From a virus: a DNA stretch of 25,731 nt. A program made the translations under genes and the position numbers. The DNA is taken from positions 1-25,731 of the IMG/VR virus record IMGVR_UViG_3300017956_000117; one strand, written 5' to 3'. This document shows, one piece after another, positions 9,760-18,550 of the stretch; the first letter of the stretch is position 1; each line of letters starts with the position of its first letter. The notes under the pieces are model-generated. The model had not been told where the DNA came from. It was given only the letters and a program-made list of their open reading frames with translations, and ran no database searches.

Positions 9760-11841
9760 ATGCCATATGAAATTTTATTTACAGATAGTGTTAATAAATT
9801 AGGAATTGTTGTAGAAGATGGCACTGTAAATCAGGAAACATCTTTGAAATTACCTGGAAAAAACACAACCTCCTATGGTTCAATCATAGCAGAGAATTTT
9901 TTACATCTATTAGAAAATTTTGCTTCTACTACTTCACCTTCAACACCAGTTGAAGGGCAACTTTGGTACGATTCTTCACCAAATGTAGAGCAATTATTTG
10001 TTTATAATGGGGTCAATTGGATTCCAGCAAATGGTGTTAATAAATCTATAACTGCTCCTACTTTAAAGCAAGAAGGAGATCTTTGGATAGATAGAGAAAA
10101 TTTACAACTTTACATGTATACCGATGCAGGAGGGTGGATACTTATTGGACCAGAATATAGTGATGGGGTAGTTACTGGACCTATTCCAAAATCAATATTA
10201 GGAATAGATGATATTTTGTATAATATACTACAAATAGACATAGCAGGAAAAACAGTAGCTATTTTTGCAAAGAAAGCATTTACACCTAAAGTTAAAATTG
10301 ACGGATTTAGTACGTTATACCCAGGTATGAATTTATCAAATAATCCGTTGCCTGGAGAAAAATCTTTTAAGTATTATGGAATTGCTGAAAAAGCTGAAAG
10401 TTTAATAGTAGGACAAGAAACAGTTTCGGCTGGAAACTTTCTTAGAAGTGACGCAGTAAGCACATCAAATTTTCAAATTAATGTTTTAAATAACAAAGGC
10501 GTTTTATATGGATTGAATTCAGAACTGGAAATAGGTGTAGAAGGATCTAATGGTGTAATAAAACATAATGTCGCAGGTGCTTCTATTGACGTCAAATTAA
10601 GAAATGATGGACTTTTTAAAACATTGTTACGATTTGACAGCTCTATGAAAGTTGGTATTAATAATGATAATCCTGATACAGAATTATCTGTAACAGGAGA
10701 TATTAATATTTCTGTACCCTTTAATGATAGTACAAAAGGTAATTTATTTGTACAAGGAACAGCTGATAGTACCAGAATAAATAACGGATCTATAGTTACT
10801 GCAGGAGGTATTGGGGTTGCTCAAAGTGTTACTATAGGTGGTAATTTATATTTAAATCATACTAATTCTAGTAATATTATTGTTGATAAAATTTTGCCAA
10901 CAGTGACAGCAGATGAGTTGTTTGGAGATGCCCAATCTTATATAGGATCTCCGAGTTTACAATACGAATCAATATATGCAAAAAGATTTTATGGAGACTT
11001 AACAGGAACTGTTACAGGTTCTGTTACTGGTCGTGCAGGATCTGCAAATAAGCTTGCTAAGGCATCTACATTTAAATTTATTGGAGATGTAGGTTTATTG
11101 AATTCTACTGATTTAGAAAGCGGAATAATTAATTTTACTGGTCAAGGTGAATTGGTTGAATTCCAAACGGAAATATCACAAGGCGTGGTTTCTAATAAAA
11201 TAGAAATTATAGATACACAACTAGATGACGAACTGCTTATTTCTAGAAACAGAGAAGATATTGGATTAAAGAAAATTTCTATAGAAAATTTATTAAAAAC
11301 AGTTCCTACTATACCTATAGGTAGTATAACGCCATATGCAGGATTAACAGTTCCTGCAGGTTGGTTGCTTTGTGCAGGACAAAATGTATTAAAAGTAGAT
11401 TATGAAAAGTTATTTGCAGTTATTGGATATACTTTTGCCAGTATTGAATCCGTTCCTTCAGGATATTTTACTTTACCTGACTTAAGAGGAAGATTTCCAT
11501 TAGGATTAGTTGATCCAGCAAATCCAGTATTAGAAAATACTAATTCTACGGAGTTAGGAGGCACTGGAGGAAACGAAAAAGTAACTTTACAAGAAGCAAA
11601 TTTACCAGATCATAAGCATGATCTTTTTTATAATGATACTCAATTTTATGCTACTGCTCCTAAACAGTTTGAAATTGTTGACGATCAAGTTGAAGACTAT
11701 CATTTTTATGAACAACAGACAGAATTTACTGGTGTAGCAATGAAAAACACACAAGGGATTGTTACAGATGAAACCCTAAGTTCAAAAGTAGATATTTTAA
11801 ATCCATTTTTGGCATTGAATTTTATTATATATGCAGGATGA
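9760..11841 (+). CDS. Tail fibre protein with C-terminal phage tail collar domain
   Basis: The 693-residue product begins 4 bases after the upstream stop; GGAG at 9747-9750 serves the ATG. Residues 1 to about 137 form a module shared with the products of 11846 and 13908 (EDGTVNQ, ENFLHLLENFAS, EGQLWYD, EGDLWID), probably the part that attaches to the virion. The middle (about 345-430) has GGIGVAQSVTIGGNLYL and SIYAKRFYGDLTGTVTGSV, a beta-helical fibre-type shaft. The C-terminus from about 522 is a tail collar domain: GSITPYAGLTVPAGWLLCAG, FTLPDLRGRFPLG near 570 and NLPDHKHD near 615, ending in LNFIIYAG. Collar domains usually form short-fibre or fibre-tip regions that contact the host surface. 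This is therefore a strong candidate host-recognition protein. Confidence 0.9.
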   Translation: MPYEILFTDSVNKLGIVVEDGTVNQETSLKLPGKNTTSYGSIIAENFLHLLENFASTTSPSTPVEGQLWYDSSPNVEQLFVYNGVNWIPANGVNKSITAPTLKQEGDLWIDRENLQLYMYTDAGGWILIGPEYSDGVVTGPIPKSILGIDDILYNILQIDIAGKTVAIFAKKAFTPKVKIDGFSTLYPGMNLSNNPLPGEKSFKYYGIAEKAESLIVGQETVSAGNFLRSDAVSTSNFQINVLNNKGVLYGLNSELEIGVEGSNGVIKHNVAGASIDVKLRNDGLFKTLLRFDSSMKVGINNDNPDTELSVTGDINISVPFNDSTKGNLFVQGTADSTRINNGSIVTAGGIGVAQSVTIGGNLYLNHTNSSNIIVDKILPTVTADELFGDAQSYIGSPSLQYESIYAKRFYGDLTGTVTGSVTGRAGSANKLAKASTFKFIGDVGLLNSTDLESGIINFTGQGELVEFQTEISQGVVSNKIEIIDTQLDDELLISRNREDIGLKKISIENLLKTVPTIPIGSITPYAGLTVPAGWLLCAGQNVLKVDYEKLFAVIGYTFASIESVPSGYFTLPDLRGRFPLGLVDPANPVLENTNSTELGGTGGNEKVTLQEANLPDHKHDLFYNDTQFYATAPKQFEIVDDQVEDYHFYEQQTEFTGVAMKNTQGIVTDETLSSKVDILNPFLALNFIIYAG

Positions 11842-11845
11842 TTAG

Positions 11846-13867
11846 ATGAGTTATAGAATTAATAGGACTGATGGAGAATTAATTATAGATCTAATAGATG
11901 GTATAATTGATACAACAAGCACAGATATTACATTAATAGGACGCAATTATAAAGGGTTCGGTGAATGGATTAATGAAAATTTTATTAAAATACTCGAAAA
12001 TTTTGCAAGCACAGAACAACCCCCTTTTCCATTAACAGGACAATTATGGTATGATAAAGCTGATTTAAGATTAAAAGTCTTTGATGGAACATCATTTAGA
12101 AGTGCAACAGGAACTATTGTTAATAGCTCACAACCTGGAAATTTAGTTGCAGGAGATTTATGGATAGATAATGAAAATAATCGTTTATATTTGTATGATG
12201 GAACAGATTTAACTTTAGTTGGTCCAACATATGATGCTGGACAAGGTAAAACAGGATTTGAAGCCCATAGTCAAATAGATGACCGAAATATTACTAGGAC
12301 AATTTTAAAATTATTTTTAGGAGATGTTTTAGTAGGAGTCTATTCTCCAGCAGAATTTATTGTACCTATTCAGTATAAGATTAACGGATTTCATACTTGG
12401 GCTGAGGATGACCAAGATCCTCCAAGACAAAAATTATATAAAGGGTTTAATATTGCAGATGTAGAAAATGAAACTGGAATAAATGGATTTTGGTGGAGAG
12501 GTACAAGTTTAAATTCAAAATATTTGTTAGATGACCAAGGAAATCAAAAAACAAGTGTAAATTTTTTACCTGCAGATGGTAATGGCGAAACAACAGGTTT
12601 TATAACAATAAAAAATAGTAAAGGTCTAACAATTGGTGTTGGCGACAGACCATTTGTTAATGCTAAGATTTTCGGATCAACAACATACATAGATATGTTA
12701 GAATCGAACGCAGATTTTGGAATAAGAATAAAAAATGCTCAATATACAAACAGTTTTGTAAACGCAATTTATATAGATACGTCAGAATATAAAATTAAAA
12801 TGTTTGACGGATTAGGGCAATTTGAAAATTTAGTTAGTGTTCCTGAATTAGATTTATACGGAAATTTGACAGTTGCTGGTAGTGTAAGTATAGCAGGTTC
12901 TTTATCGGTTTCGGGTGATGTAACTTATGTAACATCGCAAGATTTAAAGATTATTGATAAAACAATAGAATTAGCTATAGGAGAACAGGATCAAATAGGG
13001 TCAAATGCAGATGTAGAAGGTGGCGGTTTCATACTTAGAAGTAATGAAGGTGATAAAGATTTTGTATGGAAGCTTGATACAGACGTCGTCAATGATACTC
13101 CAGTAGGATCTTGGACAAGTAACCAAAATATAAATTTGTCTGTATCAGGGATTAATGCTAATCCTTCTTATAGAATAAATGGAGAAATGGTTCTTTCAAG
13201 TTCTGAGTTACATTCTGGAGTTACAAAAGCCTCAGGATTAACACAACTTGGAACATTAACGGAATTATCAGTTGACAATATATATATTGATTCTGCTTCT
13301 ATTACACGAATAAATGGAGCCGGTATAACGATAAATCCAAATGGCGGTTCTCTTAGTTTGAGCAACAATAAGATATCTAATTTAGCTACTCCTATTGCAA
13401 ATGACGAAGCTGCTAATAAGGAATATGTAGATAGGGCAGTAGATGGAAAAGAAATATTGTTATCATTAGATATAAACGGATTAATAGCTAGTGGTGATCC
13501 TGATTATACACCTTTTTATGCATCTACAATACAAAATGTTCGATCAGTTTTAAATAATATGCTTCCGATTGAAGAATCGTTACCTGGGCAAAATGTAAAA
13601 ATTATGGCAACACGTATCCGACAAATTACAGCAGTTTTTCCTATAACAGTTTCAGAAGAAGATACTGCAGTTTTACAAAAATCAAGAGTAACTGTCCGTA
13701 ATTTTGATAATACAGGCACAGTTGCTGTTGTGCAAGATATAGTAGCTAACCCTGCATATTCAGGTTCTACAACAGAAATAGAATTTACAGTTGATAGATT
13801 TATCTATAGATTTCAAAGCGATGGAGCAAATTGGAACAGCACAGGAGTTGATAGGATCGTTGTATAA
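11846..13867 (+). CDS. Tail fibre paralogue without collar domain
   Basis: The 673-residue product uses ATG at 11846 with AGGA at 11835-11838. The N-terminal module (DGIIDTTSTDITLIGRNY, ENFIKILENFAS, TGQLWYD, AGDLWID) matches those of the 9760 and 13908 products. Around residues 334-430 is a fibre segment starting GNLTVAGSVSIAGSLSVSGD and followed by a 'LKIIDKTIELAIG' stretch, typical of marine myophage fibres. Near 509 is KISNLATPIANDEAANKEYV, a common fibre-shaft linker. The C-terminal part of about 140 residues is beta-rich, ends in STGVDRIVV and carries no collar domain. Role inferred: a second fibre or a subunit of the same fibre assembly, with a different tip. Confidence 0.85.
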   Translation: MSYRINRTDGELIIDLIDGIIDTTSTDITLIGRNYKGFGEWINENFIKILENFASTEQPPFPLTGQLWYDKADLRLKVFDGTSFRSATGTIVNSSQPGNLVAGDLWIDNENNRLYLYDGTDLTLVGPTYDAGQGKTGFEAHSQIDDRNITRTILKLFLGDVLVGVYSPAEFIVPIQYKINGFHTWAEDDQDPPRQKLYKGFNIADVENETGINGFWWRGTSLNSKYLLDDQGNQKTSVNFLPADGNGETTGFITIKNSKGLTIGVGDRPFVNAKIFGSTTYIDMLESNADFGIRIKNAQYTNSFVNAIYIDTSEYKIKMFDGLGQFENLVSVPELDLYGNLTVAGSVSIAGSLSVSGDVTYVTSQDLKIIDKTIELAIGEQDQIGSNADVEGGGFILRSNEGDKDFVWKLDTDVVNDTPVGSWTSNQNINLSVSGINANPSYRINGEMVLSSSELHSGVTKASGLTQLGTLTELSVDNIYIDSASITRINGAGITINPNGGSLSLSNNKISNLATPIANDEAANKEYVDRAVDGKEILLSLDINGLIASGDPDYTPFYASTIQNVRSVLNNMLPIEESLPGQNVKIMATRIRQITAVFPITVSEEDTAVLQKSRVTVRNFDNTGTVAVVQDIVANPAYSGSTTEIEFTVDRFIYRFQSDGANWNSTGVDRIVV

Positions 13868-13907
13868 CAAATAGGGTAAATACACTAAAGCATTAGGGGA
13901 CAAATGA

Positions 13908-15476
13908 ATGGCATATATAATTAATACATATAATACTGCTCAACTAACAGTAGTGGAAGACGGAACAGTAGATCAAACTACTGATTTAAAATTAGTTGGT
14001 AAAAATTACGCAGGCTACGGTGAAATACAGAATGAGAATTTTGTTTTTTTACTAGAAAATTTTGCAGGAGAAAATCAACCTCCAAAAGCACTTAGTGGGC
14101 AAGTTTGGTTTGATGCAGGTTTAAGTAAATTAAAATTTTATGACGGAACAAAATGGCGTACAACAGGTGGGTCAGAAACAGGTGATACAGCTCCAGCAGG
14201 ACAAACTGCAGGTGATTTTTGGTGGGATACCCAAAATGAACAACTTTATGTTTTTAATGGTACAGATTGGATATTAGTAGGTCCTCAAGGTACTGGTACA
14301 ACTGTAACTCAGTTTCAAAGCAGGACTGTAAGAGATGATACAGGAACAAATCGTCCTATAATTTGTAGTGTTATTAATGACGAAGTTAAACATATTATAA
14401 GTGGATTTCATCCATATTTTACAATTCATCCTGACGACAGAAATGGTTATCCTGGATTTGATACAATTCATGAAGGTTTAACCTTACAACATACACTCAA
14501 TTCAACATCTGGAGTTACTTCTCAAGCTATTAGATACTGGGGAACTGCTTCAAATTCAGATAGGTTAGGTGGATTTACTGCTGATAAGTATATTAAATAT
14601 GAAGGAGCAGCTTTTCAAGCCGCAGTTACTTTCGGAGATGATGGATTATCAGTCGGTGACGATAATGATTTGAAATTAAGAATTGTTAACGGTAATCAAG
14701 CAATTATAGGAAATGAAGTAGGTTTAGATTTATTTTTTCAAGTAAGAGATGACTCAAATAATGTTAGAATGCCATTTAGACTAACTCATAATGAAGTGTT
14801 GCCAGGTTACAATTTAATTATTGACCCTACAAGTGAATCTTTTAGTACTACAAATGCAGGCACTAGACAAGTTAACATAGGTAGTACAACCCATTCATTT
14901 AATTATGTTTATGCAAGTGAATTTAAAGGAACAGCTGATAATGCAAAAGCAGTATCAACATCTTTTATAAATGCTCAAAGCACTGTTGAAACAGGATTTT
15001 ACACTGCAGATGCAAGGAATACAAACGGAGTATCTATTGTTGCTCGTGATATTTCTGGTGATATCCATGCAAATTTGTTTAGAGGTACAGCTACAGCAGC
15101 AAAATATGCAGATTTAGCTGAAATGTATCTGTCTGATAAAGTTTATGAACCTGGAACTGTTTTAGTAATAGGCGGAGATGCTGAAGTAACTCAATCTGTT
15201 AAAAGCAATGATTCTACTGTAATTGGTGTTGTTTCTACTAGTCCAGCTCATATAATGAATAGTGAATTAGAAGGAGTAAAAGCTTGCGTTGCATTACGTG
15301 GAAGAGTTCCTTGCAAAGTAATAGGAAATATTAATAAAGGTGATTTATTAGTTACTTCTGACACTCCTGGTGTAGCTAAAGCAGCATCTGATAATTATAC
15401 GGCACTGCAAGTAATTGGAAAAAGTTTAGAAAATTATAATCTGTCAGAAGTAGGATTAATAGAAATAATTGTATAA
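13908..15476 (+). CDS. Tail fibre paralogue with Peptidase_G2-like C-terminal domain
   Basis: ATG at 13908 follows AGGGGA (13895-13900). The N-terminal 135 residues are the third copy of the shared fibre module (VVEDGTVDQTTDLKLVGKNY, ENFVFLLENFAG, SGQVWFD, AGDFWWD). Near residue 320 is VNIGSTTHSFNYVYASEFKG, also seen in diverged form in the 9760 product. From about residue 398 the sequence runs AAKYADLAEMYLSDKVYEPG, then GTVLVIGGDAEV, IGVVSTSPAHI and a final VIGKSLENY. This resembles the Peptidase_G2 type of intramolecular-chaperone domain that helps trimeric phage appendage proteins fold and may then be cut off. The domain call is from pattern memory; cleavage is inference. Confidence 0.85.
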   Translation: MAYIINTYNTAQLTVVEDGTVDQTTDLKLVGKNYAGYGEIQNENFVFLLENFAGENQPPKALSGQVWFDAGLSKLKFYDGTKWRTTGGSETGDTAPAGQTAGDFWWDTQNEQLYVFNGTDWILVGPQGTGTTVTQFQSRTVRDDTGTNRPIICSVINDEVKHIISGFHPYFTIHPDDRNGYPGFDTIHEGLTLQHTLNSTSGVTSQAIRYWGTASNSDRLGGFTADKYIKYEGAAFQAAVTFGDDGLSVGDDNDLKLRIVNGNQAIIGNEVGLDLFFQVRDDSNNVRMPFRLTHNEVLPGYNLIIDPTSESFSTTNAGTRQVNIGSTTHSFNYVYASEFKGTADNAKAVSTSFINAQSTVETGFYTADARNTNGVSIVARDISGDIHANLFRGTATAAKYADLAEMYLSDKVYEPGTVLVIGGDAEVTQSVKSNDSTVIGVVSTSPAHIMNSELEGVKACVALRGRVPCKVIGNINKGDLLVTSDTPGVAKAASDNYTALQVIGKSLENYNLSEVGLIEIIV

Positions 15477-15479
15477 ATA
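15472..15479 (+). promoter_or_regulatory. Candidate T4-type late promoter (TATAAATA) before the 15508 gene
   Basis: An exact TATAAATA overlaps the stop codon of the upstream fibre gene and lies 28 bases before the next ATG. TATAAATA is the established late-promoter element of T4 and its relatives, read by gp55-type sigma factors. AT richness makes chance matches possible, but the placement fits. Confidence 0.5.
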
Positions 15480-15493
15480 AAATACGTATATAT

Positions 15494-15498
15494 AGGAG
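15494..15498 (+). promoter_or_regulatory. Ribosome binding site AGGAG for the 15508 gene
   Basis: AGGAG lies 9 bases before the ATG at 15508 and downstream of the candidate late promoter. It is one of the strongest Shine-Dalgarno matches in the window, which fits a highly expressed virion protein. Confidence 0.7.
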
Positions 15499-15507
15499 TT
15501 TAAAATT

Positions 15508-16440
15508 ATGGCAGTGTCAAGTGTGGTTCAAGGTGGATCGATTAATGCAACTGATTACAATAATTTGCAAAGTAAAGTTGCTCAAATTTTAGGTGTAGGA
15601 TCAGGTGATTATGGTTATGGGCAATCTGTTACAAGCTCGCAAGTTGTTGCTAGTAATTATCCTACCCAGCCCGCAGTTGGAGATTTTGTAACAGCGGAAC
15701 AATTAGATGATTTAAGAACCGACATTCAAGCATGCTATGTTCATCAAACTACTAGCAATTTTTTATTAGGTGATATAAATGTTGGAGATTGGATTACTGC
15801 AGGAGCATCTGCTGGTACAGATAGTGCAACACACAATCAGTATGTATCTTATGTAAATACAATTGATGCTAATAGATTACCTACTACTTCATTAAATACT
15901 AACGAAATGGATTCAGTTTTTAGTGTTAGGTCTAGCTCAAGAACAAGTGCTTGGAATGGAACGATAAATTTTATTTTTACAGTCACATTTTCAGACGCAA
16001 ATCATAGAAGATATTTTTTTAACACTGGAGGAGAAATTAGGATTAATTTAGCAATGTCAGGAACAAGCGGATCAAAATCTAATAATTGGGCCACAATGGT
16101 AACAAATGCCCCTGACCCGGTGACTTTTGGATATACTCAAAACGCAAGTCTTACCCAAAATTGGTCAAACTTATACACAGCAACAGGTTCAGGAGTGTAT
16201 CTCGAAAATGATTTAATTGTAAGAGCAAAACAGGGAACAAACACTTATCAAATTCAATTTGAAGTAAGGTTACAAGATGACGATACCGGTGATCAACGAT
16301 TGCCAGCTACAGAACCAGGACCGGCAGTAGACGAAAATGTTAACGGGACAATTACTTGCTCAGTAGATGAATTTAAGGCTGTAGGTTCTTACGTTGCTAT
16401 AACTAGTCCTACTTATACTACTGATTCAGCTTTCCAATAA
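15508..16440 (+). CDS. Putative virion structural protein, 310 aa
   Basis: The product starts AVSSVVQGGSINATDYNNLQ and is Ser/Thr/Asn-rich and beta-rich, with no signal peptide, membrane span or catalytic motif. The first 100 residues (two DY/N-L motifs, GVGSGDYGYGQ near 32, TAEQLDDLRTDI near 63-75) look like a conserved N-terminal domain that I associate with structural proteins of marine T4-like phages. The rest (FIFTVTFSDANHRRYFFNTG near 150, then TGSGVYLENDLIVRAKQG and IQFEVRLQDDDTGDQ) resembles a beta-sandwich. It follows the fibre genes and has its own apparent late promoter and strong ribosome binding site. A virion component is likely; which one is unknown. It is the last structural-type gene before the enzyme cassette. 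Confidence 0.7.
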   Translation: MAVSSVVQGGSINATDYNNLQSKVAQILGVGSGDYGYGQSVTSSQVVASNYPTQPAVGDFVTAEQLDDLRTDIQACYVHQTTSNFLLGDINVGDWITAGASAGTDSATHNQYVSYVNTIDANRLPTTSLNTNEMDSVFSVRSSSRTSAWNGTINFIFTVTFSDANHRRYFFNTGGEIRINLAMSGTSGSKSNNWATMVTNAPDPVTFGYTQNASLTQNWSNLYTATGSGVYLENDLIVRAKQGTNTYQIQFEVRLQDDDTGDQRLPATEPGPAVDENVNGTITCSVDEFKAVGSYVAITSPTYTTDSAFQ

Positions 16441-16463
16441 ATTGATAGTTTTTTTAGTAAGTC

Positions 16464-16471
16464 TATAAATA
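16464..16471 (+). promoter_or_regulatory. Candidate T4-type late promoter (TATAAATA) driving the enzyme cassette
   Basis: An exact TATAAATA sits in the 50-base gap between the last structural gene and the 16491 gene, 19 bases before its ATG. It is the only plausible promoter seen ahead of the ten-gene cassette. AAAAGG at 16481-16486 then serves the 16491 start. If real, the glycosyltransferases and radical SAM proteins are expressed late, with the virion proteins. Confidence 0.55.
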
Positions 16472-16490
16472 TTTTTTTAAAAAAGGTTTT

Positions 16491-16838
16491 ATGGACGAAC
16501 GACTTGAAAAAGCTATTAAATTTTCCAATTATATGGCCTCTTTACACAATCAAAAAAGGTCATTTCAAGAAAAGTATTATCAAGATTTAATTTATTTTTT
16601 TAATGGAAGTCAATTTACAGTTACAAAAGAATTAATATCCTTTTGTAAAATTATGTTAGATTCTTCTCAAACAGAAATAATTTTAATAGATGATAATCAA
16701 ATTCCAACCGAAATAGAAAATTTAGAGGAATTTTTTAATAATATTAAAAATATCTACATAAATGCTTCAAATGAATTTATTGTAAGTTATAATAGAATAA
16801 AAAAAGAACGGACAATTGAGAATTTAGTAGATTTATGA
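16491..16838 (+). CDS. Small conserved-type phage protein of unknown function, 115 aa
   Basis: ATG at 16491 follows AAAAGG at a 4-base gap. The product is mostly helical and charged, starting DERLEKAIKFSNYMASLHNQ, then QEKYYQDLIYFFNGSQFTVT, a probable strand TEIILIDDNQIP, and a second helical part ending RTIENLVDL. It has no Cys-rich, membrane or nuclease motif. I recall similar short proteins in marine T4-like phages without a function. It is first in the cassette after the candidate late promoter, and its stop overlaps the next start as ATGA. Helical content and small size would suit a chaperone, adaptor or assembly factor, but nothing proves that. Confidence 0.75.
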   Translation: MDERLEKAIKFSNYMASLHNQKRSFQEKYYQDLIYFFNGSQFTVTKELISFCKIMLDSSQTEIILIDDNQIPTEIENLEEFFNNIKNIYINASNEFIVSYNRIKKERTIENLVDL

Positions 16839-17731
16839 GTAAAGGTATTTTACTGTATGCAAGAAATAATTCAAAAATAGATTATACTAAACAAGCTTAT
16901 TTCTTGGCAAAAAGAGTTAAAAATATTTTAGGGTTACCTACATCAATAGTAACCGATAGCGAATTGTATTTGAAAACACAATTTCCGGATTGTGAAAAAG
17001 TTTTTGATAAAATTATTCCCATAGTATGGTCGGAAAATAGTAACATTGATGGCACTATTTTAAGTAAATTTGAAAATCATTTTTACAAATTATATAGAGA
17101 TGGTACTATATCTAAACAAAAGTTAGCTTTTAAAAATCAATTAAGATCTTCGGCATATGATGTTACACCTTATAATGAAACTTTATTATTAGATACTGAT
17201 ATAGTGCTATCTAATACTAATTTTTTACATTGTTTTGAACAGAAAAATAATTTTCAAATTTATCATGAATCCTTTGATTTAGCTGGTTTTAGAGATTATT
17301 CTGAATTTAAGTATATAAATGATATAGGAATTAAATTTTATTGGGCAACAATAGTCTTTTTCCGGAAAACGGAAGAAAACAAAATATTTTTTGATTTATT
17401 AAAACATATCCAAGACAATTGGAATCATTATAAATCAGTTTTTCAAATAAATCAAAGTTATTTTAGAAATGATCATGCTTTTAGCATAGCTATACATATT
17501 ATGAATGGTTATACAGAAGGAGATTTTGCGTCTTCTTTACCTGGTAAACTTTATTATACTACAGATAAAGATATTTGTTGGGATATAGATAAAAATAAAA
17601 TAACTTTTTTATTAGAAAAAGAAAATTATGTCGGAGAGTATACATTGGCATCTTGGAATGATGTTACAATACACGTTATGAACAAATTTAGCCTTAATAG
17701 ATGTATTGATAAGGAATTAAAAAATGTCTAA
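16835..17731 (+). CDS. Putative GT-A glycosyltransferase, GT8-like
   Basis: The 298-residue product begins with a beta strand (KGILLYA) and has PYNETLLLDTDIVLSNTNF, with the Asp-Thr-Asp at about 120-122. That is the DxD metal/nucleotide-sugar site of GT-A enzymes. RNDHAFSIAIHI downstream matches the second Asp-containing motif of GT8-like enzymes, and HVMNK near residues 280-284 gives a C-terminal H-x3-K. It is paralogous to the next gene (same start, DTD, and H-x3-K). It should move a sugar from a nucleotide donor to an unknown acceptor in the cytoplasm. The start overlaps the previous stop by 4 bases. The fold and class are reasonably supported; donor and acceptor are not. Confidence 0.7.
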   Translation: MSKGILLYARNNSKIDYTKQAYFLAKRVKNILGLPTSIVTDSELYLKTQFPDCEKVFDKIIPIVWSENSNIDGTILSKFENHFYKLYRDGTISKQKLAFKNQLRSSAYDVTPYNETLLLDTDIVLSNTNFLHCFEQKNNFQIYHESFDLAGFRDYSEFKYINDIGIKFYWATIVFFRKTEENKIFFDLLKHIQDNWNHYKSVFQINQSYFRNDHAFSIAIHIMNGYTEGDFASSLPGKLYYTTDKDICWDIDKNKITFLLEKENYVGEYTLASWNDVTIHVMNKFSLNRCIDKELKNV

Positions 17732-18548
17732 TGGGTTTTTATTTTATGCTGATGGAAATGAATATGTAACACAAGCATGTTTATCGGCAATGAGTATTAA
17801 AACAAAAAATGATGTATCTATTAGCATAATTACAAAGAACAAAATTTTGCCAAAGTATCAAGGATTGTTTGATAACATATTAGAACCTTTATGGTTAGAA
17901 CATGATGATTCGAGATATAGTATTTTAAATAGATGGAAATTATATCATAATACTCCATATGATAAAACTATTGTATTAGATACAGACACATTAGTCTTAC
18001 AAAATTTAAATTTGTGGTGGAAATTTTTTGAAAATTATAATCTTTTTTTCTTAAATAAAGTTTTTACTTATAGATCTACAATTGTAACTGATAATTATTA
18101 CAGGAAATTATTTGAAACTAATCATTTACCTAATTTATATTCGGGAATGCATTATTTTTTAAAGTCACAAAAATCTAAAGATTTTTTTGCTTTAGTAGAA
18201 TTAATATCAAAAAATTGGGAAATGTTTTACGGACAATTTTGTAAAGAATATTATCCTAAATATCCTAGTATGGACGTTTCATTTTCCATTGCAAGTAAAA
18301 TCTTAGATAATGATGTTGAAATTACAAATAATATTGTAAATTTTGTAAAATTTGTTCACATGAAAAAGAATATCCAAAATTGGAAAAATGTTACAGGTGA
18401 ATGGCATGATAAAGTTGGAACTTATTTAAGTCCAAATTTAGATTTTTATGTGGGAAATTATTTGCAAACCGGAATTTTCCATTATGCATCTAAAAATTTC
18501 TTGTTAGATAATATTTTTAAAAAATATGAAAAATTTTTGGGAATTTAG
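17724..18548 (+). CDS. Putative GT-A glycosyltransferase, paralogue of the 16835 product
   Basis: The 274-residue product starts SNGFLFYADGNEYVTQACLS, mirroring the previous protein, and has PYDKTIVLDTDTLVLQNLN with DTD at about 86-88. A later SMDVSFSIASKIL corresponds to the second Asp motif, and HYASK at about 253-257 is the C-terminal H-x3-K. AAGGA (17711-17715) lies 8 bases before the ATG, and the gene overlaps its neighbour by 8 bases. Compared with the 16835 product, it is shorter before the DTD and has an inserted segment near residues 100-130. Divergence suggests the two transfer to different acceptors or act in sequence. No membrane segment is seen, so it is probably soluble. Confidence 0.7.
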   Translation: MSNGFLFYADGNEYVTQACLSAMSIKTKNDVSISIITKNKILPKYQGLFDNILEPLWLEHDDSRYSILNRWKLYHNTPYDKTIVLDTDTLVLQNLNLWWKFFENYNLFFLNKVFTYRSTIVTDNYYRKLFETNHLPNLYSGMHYFLKSQKSKDFFALVELISKNWEMFYGQFCKEYYPKYPSMDVSFSIASKILDNDVEITNNIVNFVKFVHMKKNIQNWKNVTGEWHDKVGTYLSPNLDFYVGNYLQTGIFHYASKNFLLDNIFKKYEKFLGI

Positions 18549-18550
18549 AT

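Noticed and set aside
16441-16490. Run of T and A (TTTTTTTAAAAAA) after the 15508 gene as a possible terminator
   Set aside because: It can pair only through A/T and has no GC stem. The stretch is better explained by the TATAAATA promoter box and the following ribosome binding site.
16491-16838. Product of the 16491 gene as a ribosomally made peptide precursor (RiPP) for the radical SAM enzymes
   Set aside because: It has no leader/core organisation, no Cys-rich or repetitive C-terminus, and looks like a folded helical protein. The 18551 product is a weaker but better-placed candidate substrate.
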